From Luteitalea sp. (GTDB lineage Bacteria > Acidobacteriota > Vicinamibacteria > Vicinamibacterales > Vicinamibacteraceae), in assembly GCA_009377605.1 (NCBI GenBank), contig WHTT01000009.1, positions 48,043 to 112,042 of the forward strand: 64,000 nt of DNA, in the 5' to 3' direction. The notes below the pieces were generated by a model. That model worked only from the letters and a program-made list of their open reading frames with translations. It searched no databases and was not told the DNA's origin. The translations under genes were made by a program, and so were the position numbers. Shown here in pieces: positions 1 through 6,715 of this stretch. Positions within the stretch are counted from its first letter, which is position 1. Each line of letters begins with the position of its first letter.

Positions 1-760
1 TGATGCGGTCGATGGCCGGTCGACGGCCGTAGTACTCCTCGAAGGCGAGCAGCGTCGCTTCCCTACCTTGTCGCGGCCCAATCATGAAGGGGCCGGCACG
101 GCGCTCGACGCTCGTATCGCTGATGTTGTGCAGGCTGAGCGCCTCCAGGAGGAGCCACGAGGGCGCGCGAAGGCGGATCACGAGCTCTGTGTTGCTCGCT
201 GCTTCAATGGACACAATATCCCGTAAGCCGGGATAGAGCGTTTGGCGGGGCCCCTCCAAGGCCTCGGAAAGGACTCTCGCGAGGGTGTCGGCGGTGAGCA
301 GCGTGCCACTGTGGAACCGAAGGTCTGGCCGCAACCAGAAGTGCCACGTGCGGCCGTCGCCAGACGTTTGCCAGCGCTCCGCCAGCCCAGGTTCCACCTC
401 ACCGGCTCGGGTCGGCGTGACGAGTCGGGCTTCGGACAGAAAACTGAGGACGGCCTCCAAGCCGACGCGGCCGTCCGCCTTCTCAGCCGGCTGCGGGGCG
501 GCGTAGCCGATTCGCAGTGTCACAGGACCGTCCGACGTCGCAGCACCACGGCTTTGAGAGCTGCAGGCGCTCGCGAGTGTCACTACGAATGCAGCCGCGG
601 TCAGGGCGCCGAGCACACACCCATTCCCTCGGCGAATCCAGGAGCGCCGATTACACACACTTGTTACCGGTCGGCCGGACAGCCGAACTGCCTCGGGGGC
701 CGACTCGGCCGTTGCGCGCGAGAGTGCCGGTTGCTTCACCAGGGCATCCGTAGTGCTCAT
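1..760 (-). CDS. Family 5 extracellular peptide/solute-binding lipoprotein of an ABC importer (3' end outside window)
   Basis: Translating the minus strand from the ATG at 760 gives 253 codons with no stop before the window edge, so the C-terminus is missing. The N-terminus has a basic stretch (RRSWIRRG), a hydrophobic segment at residues about 48-63 and a lipobox-like LASAC with Cys at about 66, so the mature protein is probably membrane-anchored outside the cytoplasmic membrane. The following sequence (EPGLAERWQTSGDGRTWHFWLRPDLRFHSG) is typical of OppA/DppA family 5 binding proteins. The 40-residue leader before the basic stretch is long, so a later start is possible. It lies 91 nt downstream of, and in the same direction as, the four small peptide genes. 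Peptide or modified-peptide import is an inference from that position; the permease genes, if present, lie beyond the window. Confidence 0.8.
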   Translation of the reverse strand, partial: MSTTDALVKQPALSRATAESAPEAVRLSGRPVTSVCNRRSWIRRGNGCVLGALTAAAFVVTLASACSSQSRGAATSDGPVTLRIGYAAPQPAEKADGRVGLEAVLSFLSEARLVTPTRAGEVEPGLAERWQTSGDGRTWHFWLRPDLRFHSGTLLTADTLARVLSEALEGPRQTLYPGLRDIVSIEAASNTELVIRLRAPSWLLLEALSLHNISDTSVERRAGPFMIGPRQGREATLLAFEEYYGRRPAIDRI

Positions 761-851
761 GTTACCGCGACTTGCCGGATGGAGCCCAGCGCGGCCGAGA
801 GCAGCCGGGCCCCTGGTCCCCGGCTGCATGTTCACGAGCGGACACGGGGGC

Positions 852-968
852 CTACGCCTGCTTTTGAGGCCCCAGGGGCGGCACGTCGGGCACGTCGACG
901 AGCCACGGAGAGATCTTGCCCTGAACGCGACCTTCATCGTTGTCGCGTGCGACGATTCTGATCTTCAT
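852..968 (-). CDS. Small RiPP precursor-like peptide, type A copy 1 (38 aa)
   Basis: A 38-codon gene with ATG at 968 preceded by a strong AGGAGG ribosome binding site. It begins MKIRIVARDNDEGR, continues through VQGKI, and has a C-terminal block SPWLVDVPDVPP before a short tail rich in Gly, Pro, Gln and Lys. It is nearly the same as the peptide at 1241-1351 (the same from EGRVQGK through DVPDVPP apart from one Ile/Val change). No signal peptide, membrane segment or Cys is present. Its position downstream of a radical SAM/SPASM gene and its length fit a precursor whose C-terminal part is the modified core; the reaction is unknown. This is the last peptide before the binding-protein gene. Confidence 0.8.
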   Translation of the reverse strand: MKIRIVARDNDEGRVQGKISPWLVDVPDVPPLGPQKQA

Positions 969-1031
969 GACGAACCTCCTTCGTCTGCTGTGAACGACAG
1001 CAGGGACGTTCACCCAGCTAGAAGCCTGGGC

Positions 1032-1133
1032 CTACTTCTTCGGCGCCGTCGGCATGAAATCGACGTACCAGGGGCAGTTGTTGCTCGACGGAGCGATGTT
1101 GCCACTGCGGACGACGGTAATTTTTGCCTTCAT
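1032..1133 (-). CDS. Small RiPP precursor-like peptide, type B copy 1 (33 aa)
   Basis: A 33-codon gene starting ATG at 1133 after a GGGAGA ribosome binding site. The N-terminal half is basic and hydrophobic (MKAKITVVRSGNIAPSS). The C-terminal half contains NNCPWYVDFMP followed by a short Pro/Lys tail. It differs from the peptide at 1408-1512 only near the N-terminus and in the last residues, so the central block (VVRSGNIAPSS through CPWYVDFMP) is conserved. The single Cys and the Trp-Tyr pair are obvious candidate modification sites for the neighbouring radical SAM enzyme. With type A peptides it shares only the MK start and the PW-x-VD block. The function as a RiPP precursor is inferred from context. 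Confidence 0.8.
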   Translation of the reverse strand: MKAKITVVRSGNIAPSSNNCPWYVDFMPTAPKK

Positions 1134-1240
1134 CTAAATCTCCCTTGCGCGTTATTCGCGATTCTCGAGAGCGTGGCGCGCGCGTCCCTCAAGAAAGCTC
1201 TCTCAGGCGCACCGCGCGTCGCACGCACAATTTCTACGTG

Positions 1241-1351
1241 CTACTTGTGAGGTCCTGTTGGTGGCACATCAGGGACGTCGACGAGCCACGGAGAGACCTT
1301 GCCCTGAACGCGACCTTCGTCGTTATTGCGAGCGGCGATTCTGATCTTCAC
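1241..1351 (-). CDS. Small RiPP precursor-like peptide, type A copy 2 (36 aa)
   Basis: A 36-codon gene with a GTG start at 1351, preceded by AAGGAGG. The sequence begins VKIRIAARNNDEGR, then VQGKV and SPWLVDVPDVPP, then a short Gly-Pro-His-Lys end. It is a clear paralogue of the peptide at 852-968. The GTG rather than ATG start is supported by the identical placement of the ribosome binding site and by the alignment to the other copy. Types A and B alternate in the order B-A-B-A going downstream from the radical SAM gene, which indicates a tandem duplication of a two-gene unit. Confidence 0.8.
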   Translation of the reverse strand: MKIRIAARNNDEGRVQGKVSPWLVDVPDVPPTGPHK

Positions 1352-1407
1352 GAGAACCTCCTTCACCTGTGGGCCCCACGATGGCACCCACGAGTTGGCA
1401 CTGTTGC

Positions 1408-1512
1408 TTACTTTTTAGAGGAGCTAGGCATGAAATCGACGTACCAAGGACAGTTATTGCTTGATGGAGCGATATTGCCGCTGCGAACCACGTGAATCTT
1501 GACCTTCATCAT
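1408..1512 (-). CDS. Small RiPP precursor-like peptide, type B copy 2 (34 aa), directly after the radical SAM gene
   Basis: The gene starts at ATG 1512, with an in-frame second ATG at 1509 that would give a product matching the other type B peptide better. The ribosome binding site AAGGAGA overlaps the stop codon of the radical SAM gene at 1522, so the two are translationally close and surely share one mRNA. The peptide has the type B pattern: basic N-terminus, VVRSGNIAPSSNN, then CPWYVDFMP and a Ser/Lys-rich end. Its immediate coupling to the maturase gene is the strongest contextual argument that these peptides are its substrates. Confidence 0.85.
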   Translation of the reverse strand: MMKVKIHVVRSGNIAPSSNNCPWYVDFMPSSSKK

Positions 1513-1521
1513 CAATCTCCT

Positions 1522-2955
1522 TCACACACCACTCGCGGCTTCCTGCGCGAGCGAGACCAGCGCCGTTTCCATACTGCTCTTGTGACATGAGGGCGCGTGC
1601 ATGTCACCCAGCTCCGTGTGCGCCGCGACCGAGCAGCCGCCTCCGCACACAGGAATGAACGAGCAATCGCCGCACGCCTTCCACGGGGCGTGTTGCTCGA
1701 ACCGTGCCGCTGCGGCCGTTTGCGAAGGCCGCTGCTTGTCATCGACATCGCCGACTGACAGCGTGGGATCACCCGTGAACCCAGGACAGGCGTATAACTC
1801 GCCGTCGGGGCCAATCGTGTACGCGTGCCGTTTGTGCAGCTCGCATGGACCCATGTGCACACCGTCGGGCGTGGGGAAACCTCGCTTCTTCGTTTCCTCA
1901 CGTAAGAATGACAACTGCTCATCCACGAAATGACAGCTATCGCACGGCGAGCTGGTCGCAGCGCCCACCGACGTCATGCAGGTGCCGCCCAGCGGCTTGC
2001 CTTGACCATCGACCACTGCCAGCGGAATCATGTGGCGGCCGTCCGGCTGCCGGACGACGGATGCCGTTTGGCTGGTACTCTGGTCGCGAATCACTGGCTT
2101 GAAATTGACCTTGACGAGCCCGTCGGCGAAGTCCTGCGCGCGGAGGAAGTCGAGGAGGGCAGGGTAGCTCTCGACCGTGTCGGCGTCGAAGTTGCCGCCG
2201 ATGGCGATGGCGCACTTCCCTGAGATCTGACGGAGGTTGTGGATGATCTTGTCGAACGTGCCTTGCCCGCCACGCAACGGCCGCATCCGATTGTGCGTCT
2301 CACGGTCACCGTCGAGCGTGACCTTCACGCCGTTGAAGCCGTACGGCAGGAGACGATCGACGACCTCCGGCGTGAGCAGCAATCCGTTCGTAATCATATT
2401 GATCACGAGTGTGACGCCGCGCGCTTGTGAGACCTCCCAAACCCGCTCGGCGAGGTGATACAAGACCGGCAGATTGATCAACGGCTCGCCACCAAAGAAC
2501 GTCAGCACGAGCCGTTTCGGTTGCAAGGCGTCGATCTTCTTCTCGCACCAGGCCACCACACGGTCAGCGGTCTGCAGAGACATCTTCGTCGCCTTGGCGT
2601 TGTAATCGCCATGGTCGCCCTGGATGCAATAGTCACACGCGAAGTTACACTGCAGCGTCGTGAGCACCGTGACTCGCAGCTCGCTCGTGTCCTCTCGGAC
2701 GTCCCGAAAGAAGCGCTCGAGCTGCAGGCGCTCCTGCTCCCGGCTGGGCGCCACGAAGCCATGCGCCTGTAACGTCTCCACAGCCTCGCGCTCCTCGGTC
2801 TCGAGATCGGCCGGCCCCCTGCTTCCATCCAGCCGATCCAACAACGTCGCGACATCTTCCGAGACGATCAGCTGCGCGTCGGTGAGCGTGTTCATGAGAA
2901 ACACTTCTCCCCGGTCCGGCAGCGGGACGCGAACATTGAAAAGCGACGCTTGCAT
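1522..2955 (-). CDS. Radical SAM/SPASM peptide maturase
   Basis: A 477-residue protein with a GGAGGAG ribosome binding site. Residues 1-90 form an N-terminal region of the type seen in peptide-modifying SPASM enzymes. The radical SAM motif CxxxCxxC is at C103, C107 and C110, followed by the SAM-binding GGEP at about 155-158. The C-terminal SPASM region has seven cysteines (C371, C390, C428, C431, C437, C441, C457) in the spacing that binds two extra Fe-S clusters. Enzymes of this family use a 5'-deoxyadenosyl radical to make thioether, cyclophane or other crosslinks in ribosomal peptides, or mature sulfatases. No sulfatase is nearby, while four small peptides follow directly, so peptide maturation is the better call. 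The exact bond formed cannot be read from sequence. Confidence 0.9.
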   Translation of the reverse strand: MQASLFNVRVPLPDRGEVFLMNTLTDAQLIVSEDVATLLDRLDGSRGPADLETEEREAVETLQAHGFVAPSREQERLQLERFFRDVREDTSELRVTVLTTLQCNFACDYCIQGDHGDYNAKATKMSLQTADRVVAWCEKKIDALQPKRLVLTFFGGEPLINLPVLYHLAERVWEVSQARGVTLVINMITNGLLLTPEVVDRLLPYGFNGVKVTLDGDRETHNRMRPLRGGQGTFDKIIHNLRQISGKCAIAIGGNFDADTVESYPALLDFLRAQDFADGLVKVNFKPVIRDQSTSQTASVVRQPDGRHMIPLAVVDGQGKPLGGTCMTSVGAATSSPCDSCHFVDEQLSFLREETKKRGFPTPDGVHMGPCELHKRHAYTIGPDGELYACPGFTGDPTLSVGDVDDKQRPSQTAAAARFEQHAPWKACGDCSFIPVCGGGCSVAAHTELGDMHAPSCHKSSMETALVSLAQEAASGV

Positions 2956-2994
2956 AGCAAACTCCTCCCCTAGGGTGTAGATTCAGAACCGCGG

Positions 2995-3037
2995 AGCGTG
3001 GAGTGCTCGACACGAGCACGTGGGCGACACCCACGCT
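2995..3037 (-). promoter_or_regulatory. Alternative hairpins in the 5' leader of the radical SAM operon
   Basis: Just upstream of the ribosome binding site are two local stems: 3003-3008 with 3014-3019 (GTGCTC/GAGCAC) and 3019-3024 with 3030-3035 (CGTGGG/CCCACG). A competing outer stem pairs 2995-3001 with 3031-3037 (AGCGTGG/CCACGCT). The outer stem and the second local stem cannot both form, so the leader could switch between two folds. The position suggests an effect on translation or elongation, but this is an inference. Confidence 0.4.
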
Positions 3038-3266
3038 CTGACGCGCGTGCGCATCGGGTAGCTGGCCGGCCGCTCGACTCACCGGCGTGAGCCGAGCTAG
3101 TCACTCGATAGGACGAGAAAAGGTCGAGCGCTAGGAGACGAGCTCGACAGCAAAATCCAAGTGCCTGCTCGGGTCGCTTCGCGTCTAGCCCGAACGAGCA
3201 TCGGCTAACATCTCGCACGAAAACCATGAGCAGCTTCGAGGCCGCTCGATGAGATCTGCTGACCGT

Positions 3267-3283
3267 TGCAAGCGCCGCTCCAA
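3267..3283 (-). promoter_or_regulatory. Sigma-54 (RpoN)-type promoter for the peptide operon
   Basis: Read on the minus strand the element is TTGGAGCGGCGCTTGCA. It has GG and GC separated by exactly 10 nt, with TTGG and TTGCA matching the -24/-12 consensus; only two bases of the GGCACG block differ. Transcription would start near 3256, giving a leader of about 300 nt before the radical SAM gene. The next upstream gene in the same direction encodes a sigma-54 activator, which makes the call more likely. Confidence 0.6.
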
Positions 3284-3644
3284 CTCGTTGACGAGCGGGA
3301 TCGTCACAAGCATCAGCCGCTACAACATACCTGAAGGGCGACGCTTCATGCCAGCCAGCAAGCAAGAAAAACGCTCGTATTTTCGGGGTGAAGAGGAGGT
3401 TTAATACTTAAGTGGTCCATAGTACATACAACTACGTCCCGAGATGATCAGGCGAAAACCCATACCTCGTCTGTATTAAGAAATGTAGGGGAATGACACT
3501 AAGAAAGGGAGGAGAAGAACATAGTACACGACGACGGCGCCTCTTGAGAATCCTGAAATCTGACAGTTGGTCGACGGCCGGGAGGTTGGGTCGCGGGGCT
3601 GTGGCTGTCGACCCTAGAGCCTGCGCGGTGCAGTCTCGGGCCTC
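3284..3644. other. Gene-free, relatively AT-rich spacer between activator gene and sigma-54 promoter
   Basis: No convincing gene is seen. The stretch at about 3395-3490 is markedly richer in A and T than its surroundings. It contains an inverted TTAA-TAC-TTAA at about 3400-3411 and a related GTATTAAG at 3474-3481. Binding sites for the sigma-54 activator would be expected in this interval, 120-210 nt upstream of the promoter. These two sequences are the only candidates I can point to, and weakly. Confidence 0.35.
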
Positions 3645-5036
3645 TCATGACTCGCGAAGTCGCCGCGCCAGTCGATACACGTCCAGGCGACCGAGCTTGA
3701 ACTTCAGCGTGCTGAGTGGAATGCCGAGATACCGCGCCGTAGCCGTGATGTTCCACTCGCACCGCTCGAGCGACTTGAGCAGGAAGCTGCGCTCGAAGGT
3801 GCTGAGTGCGTCATCGAGGAGACTGTCGCTGCGACCAGGACGTGTGCCGAGCTGCGAGAGATGGAGCTCGATGGGGACATCGCCCTCGGTGAGCACCAGA
3901 GCGTCGCTCGTCGCCACGAGCCGTTCGATGAGATTCTGCAGCTCTCGAATGTTGCCCGGCCAGTAGTAGCCCTTGAGGATCTCGAGCGCGCCGGGCGACA
4001 GGCCTGTGATCGGCTTGCGGAAGCGCGCCGCATATCGGCGCAGGAACACTTCGGCGAGCACCGGCACATCCTCGGCGCGCTCGCGCAGCGGCGGCAATCG
4101 AACCGGCACGACGTTGATGCGATAGTAGAGATCTTCACGGAAGCGACCTTCCCTGACGGCTCGCTCGAGGTCGATATTGGTGGCCACCACCAGCCGGAAC
4201 TGCGTCTTGATCGGCTTGGTTCCGCCAACCCGCTCGATCTCTCCTTCCTGTAACGCGCGGAGCAGCTTGGCCTGCAGTTCCACGCGGAGGTCGCCAATCT
4301 CGTCGAGGAAGAGCGTACCGCCCGCCGCCATCTCGAACTTGCCCATCTGCTGGCGAACGGCACCGGTGAAGGCGCCGCGCTCATGGCCGAAGAGCGTGCT
4401 CTCGACCAGCTCGGTTGGGATGGCGGCGAGATTGACCGGAATGAACGGACCGTCGCGCTGGGCCGAGTCGCGATGAACCCTGCGCGCCAGCAATTCCTTG
4501 CCGGTACCACTCTCTCCCGTCACCAAGACCGTGGCGGAGAGACCGGCAACCTTGGCCGCCAGCTCAAGGACCGCTCGGCTGTTCGGGCTCGGACCGATGA
4601 TGAACTCACGCTCGTCCTGCTGCTCGGCCACTTGCGCCGTCAGCGTGAGGACACGGCGGTTGAGGTCCTGCCGCTCACTCGCGTGGCGCATCAACGACCG
4701 CAGCGCATCGTACTCGAACTCCTTCGTGATGTAGTGGTAGGCGCCCAACTTCATCGCCTGCACGGCGGTCTCGACCTCGCTGATGGCCGAGATCACGATG
4801 GCCTCGACCATCGAGTACTGCTCGCGGACGATACGGAGCAGATCCAGACCGCTCATCCCGGGCAGTCGGACGTCGAGCAGCATGAGATGCACGTTGACCG
4901 CCCGGAGGACCTCGAGGCCTGCTTCGGCAGACGCCGCCGTCCGCACCGTGTAGTCGCGCTTGAGGATCGCCGTCAGCGTATCGCGCATCCCCTCATCGTC
5001 ATCGACGATCAGGAGAACTTTGGGCTCGATTGGCAT
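3645..5036 (-). CDS. NtrC-family sigma-54-dependent response regulator
   Basis: A 463-residue protein with three domains. The receiver (about 1-120) has acidic VDDDEG at 11-16, phospho-acceptor D55 and the conserved Lys in YITKEF. The AAA+ domain (about 145-375) has Walker A GESGTGKE at 174-181, the sigma-54-contacting GAFTGA loop at 221-226 and Walker B LFLDEIGD at 242-249. A Fis-type helix-turn-helix is at the C-terminus (about 415-455, ending in LGIPLSTLKFKLGRL). It would activate RpoN promoters after phosphorylation. No sensor kinase gene is adjacent. The nearest candidate target is the sigma-54-like promoter at 3267-3283 that precedes the radical SAM/peptide operon, transcribed in the same direction. 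Confidence 0.92.
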   Translation of the reverse strand: MPIEPKVLLIVDDDEGMRDTLTAILKRDYTVRTAASAEAGLEVLRAVNVHLMLLDVRLPGMSGLDLLRIVREQYSMVEAIVISAISEVETAVQAMKLGAYHYITKEFEYDALRSLMRHASERQDLNRRVLTLTAQVAEQQDEREFIIGPSPNSRAVLELAAKVAGLSATVLVTGESGTGKELLARRVHRDSAQRDGPFIPVNLAAIPTELVESTLFGHERGAFTGAVRQQMGKFEMAAGGTLFLDEIGDLRVELQAKLLRALQEGEIERVGGTKPIKTQFRLVVATNIDLERAVREGRFREDLYYRINVVPVRLPPLRERAEDVPVLAEVFLRRYAARFRKPITGLSPGALEILKGYYWPGNIRELQNLIERLVATSDALVLTEGDVPIELHLSQLGTRPGRSDSLLDDALSTFERSFLLKSLERCEWNITATARYLGIPLSTLKFKLGRLDVYRLARRLRES

Positions 5037-5064
5037 CTGGACCGCGCCGGAAGGTGGGCTCGTA

Positions 5065-5092
5065 TTGTAATCCCTCAGCCTCTGGGTATGAT
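5065..5092 (+). promoter_or_regulatory. Possible sigma-70 promoter for the 2-oxo acid dehydrogenase genes
   Basis: TTGTAA at 5065-5070 and TATGAT at 5087-5092 are separated by 16 nt and point towards the dihydrolipoamide dehydrogenase gene at 5179. Downstream, at about 5113-5124, GGGT-AAC-ACCC forms a small inverted repeat that could be an operator. Only consensus resemblance supports this. Confidence 0.4.
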
Positions 5093-5178
5093 ACGTGGGG
5101 CGTCAAGCAGGGGTAACACCCTAGTGACCCATGACCCTTTCACTGTAGTCTCAACCTTTCAGCAATGGGAGCTATCTT

Positions 5179-6603
5179 TTGGCGAACGAGTTCGATGTCG
5201 TCGTGATTGGCTCTGGCACGGGCGGCTATGTGGCGGCCATCCGCGCCGCGCAGCTCGGCCTCAAGACCGCCTGCATCGAGAGAGAGCCGGTGCTTGGTGG
5301 GACCTGCCTCAATTGGGGCTGTATTCCGACAAAGGCGTTGCTGGAGCATGCGCACGCCCTGAAGATTGCTCGGGATGCCAAGGAATGGGGGCTGACGCTG
5401 GGCGAAGCCGCCGTCGGCATCGATATGACACGCGTGCACGCCCGGAAGGCCAAGATCGTCAAGGGGCTGACGAGTGGCATCGGCTATCTCTTCAAGAAGA
5501 ATGGGGTCGAATGGGTCAAGGGGAGCGGCCGACTGTTGGGCGATGGTCAGGTAGAGGTGGCCGACGAGAAGGGGCAGACGCAGAAGATCGTTGGTCAAGA
5601 GATCATTGTCGCCACGGGCTCCGAGCCGCGGAGCGTTCCCGGGATCGAGATCGATCGCACGCGCATCATCACGAGTGACGAGGCCATGAACCTCCGCGAA
5701 GTGCCGAAGTCGATCGTCGTGTTGGGCAGCGGCGCGGTGGGTGTGGAATTCGCCTCGATCTTCAGCCGGTTCGGTAGTGAGGTCACGCTCGTCGAGCTGC
5801 TCCCTCGCCTCGTGCCGGCCGAGGATGCGGCGGTATCGGCGGAGCTCGAGAAGAGCTTCAAGAAGCAACGGATCAAGGTGCTCACCGGTACAAAAGTCAC
5901 GGCGGCAGCGGTCAAGGCAAGCGCCGTGCAGATCGACGCGACGCTCTCCGACGGCAAGAGCACGAAGATTGTTGCCGACTACCTGCTCGTCGCGACGGGC
6001 CGCGGTCCGGTGACGAAGGGGCTCGGTGCCGAAGACGTGGGGCTCGCGTTCGACCGTGGCTACATCAAGGTGGATCAGCTGTTTCGCACGAGCGCTGCCG
6101 GCATTTCTGCCGTCGGCGACGTGATTACGCTGGGCGATGGCCAAGCGCATCCGCAGCTCGCGCACCTTTCATCCGCGGAGGGGATCGTTGCAGCGGAGCG
6201 CGCGGCCGGACGGGAGACGCGGCCAATCAACTACGATCACGTCCCGGCGTGCACCTACTGCGATCCAGAGATTGGAAGCGTCGGCTTGACCGAGGAAGAG
6301 GCGCACGCACGCAACTACGACGTGGTCGTGGGCACGTTTCCGTTTGGCGTGCTCGGCCGCGCGAAGATTGCGGGCGAGACGGAAGGGTTTGTCAAGATCG
6401 TCGCCGAGAAGAAGTACGACGAGATCCTGGGCGTGCACATGATTGGCCCGCGAGCCACAGAGCTGGTGGCCGAAGCGACGATGGCGTTGCGTCTCGAGTG
6501 CACGGTTGAGGAGCTGCTCCGCACCATACACGCACATCCCACGATGTCGGAGGCTGTGGGGGAGGCGGCTCATGCAGCGCACGGCGCGGCCATACATATG
6601 TAG
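5179..6603 (+). CDS. lpd: Dihydrolipoamide dehydrogenase (E3)
   Basis: A 474-residue flavoprotein disulfide reductase that reoxidises dihydrolipoamide on E2 and passes electrons to NAD+. The FAD-binding GSGTGG is at 11-16, the redox-active pair GGTCLNWGC at C43 and C48, a second dinucleotide-binding GSGAVG in the middle, and the dimer-domain active site HAHPTMSE near the C-terminus. A TTG start follows a GGGAGC ribosome binding site. It is the first gene of an E3-E1alpha-E1beta-E2 set, which is enough for a complete 2-oxo acid dehydrogenase complex. Confidence 0.96.
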   Translation: MANEFDVVVIGSGTGGYVAAIRAAQLGLKTACIEREPVLGGTCLNWGCIPTKALLEHAHALKIARDAKEWGLTLGEAAVGIDMTRVHARKAKIVKGLTSGIGYLFKKNGVEWVKGSGRLLGDGQVEVADEKGQTQKIVGQEIIVATGSEPRSVPGIEIDRTRIITSDEAMNLREVPKSIVVLGSGAVGVEFASIFSRFGSEVTLVELLPRLVPAEDAAVSAELEKSFKKQRIKVLTGTKVTAAAVKASAVQIDATLSDGKSTKIVADYLLVATGRGPVTKGLGAEDVGLAFDRGYIKVDQLFRTSAAGISAVGDVITLGDGQAHPQLAHLSSAEGIVAAERAAGRETRPINYDHVPACTYCDPEIGSVGLTEEEAHARNYDVVVGTFPFGVLGRAKIAGETEGFVKIVAEKKYDEILGVHMIGPRATELVAEATMALRLECTVEELLRTIHAHPTMSEAVGEAAHAAHGAAIHM

Positions 6604-6715
6604 GGATCAAGGGATCAAGGAGTCAAGGGATCAAGGGAGCAGGCGACAGGGCCACCTATGGCTTCTCCCTCGACCCTGGATTCCTTGAGCCCTAGATCCC
6701 TTGACCCCTTTGAGC
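6604..6715. repeat. Short tandem repeats (GGGATCAA / TTGATCCC type) before E1 alpha
   Basis: Directly after the E3 stop codon there are several imperfect units of GGGATCAA. About 60 nt later the complementary type follows (CCTTGAGCCCTAGATCCCTTGACCCC), so the two halves can pair. The same unit family occurs at 32078-32130 and 43627-43740. No gene is contained; the E1 alpha ATG follows at once. Confidence 0.75.

Noticed and set aside
242..961. Long plus-strand open frame over the lipoprotein gene
   Set aside because: Its composition is Arg/Pro-rich and it overlaps the real minus-strand family 5 binding protein and one peptide gene.
3149..3166. GGCACTTGGATTTTGC as a second sigma-54 promoter
   Set aside because: GG and GC are 12 nt apart instead of 10.
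2970..3365. Minus-strand open frame of 131 codons in the leader of the radical SAM gene
   Set aside because: It has no ribosome binding site or recognisable sequence, and it overlaps the sigma-54-like promoter and the hairpins.
6604..6715. CRISPR array
   Set aside because: Units are 7-8 nt, imperfect and without unique spacers of constant length. The same is true of all other tandem arrays here, and no cas gene is present.
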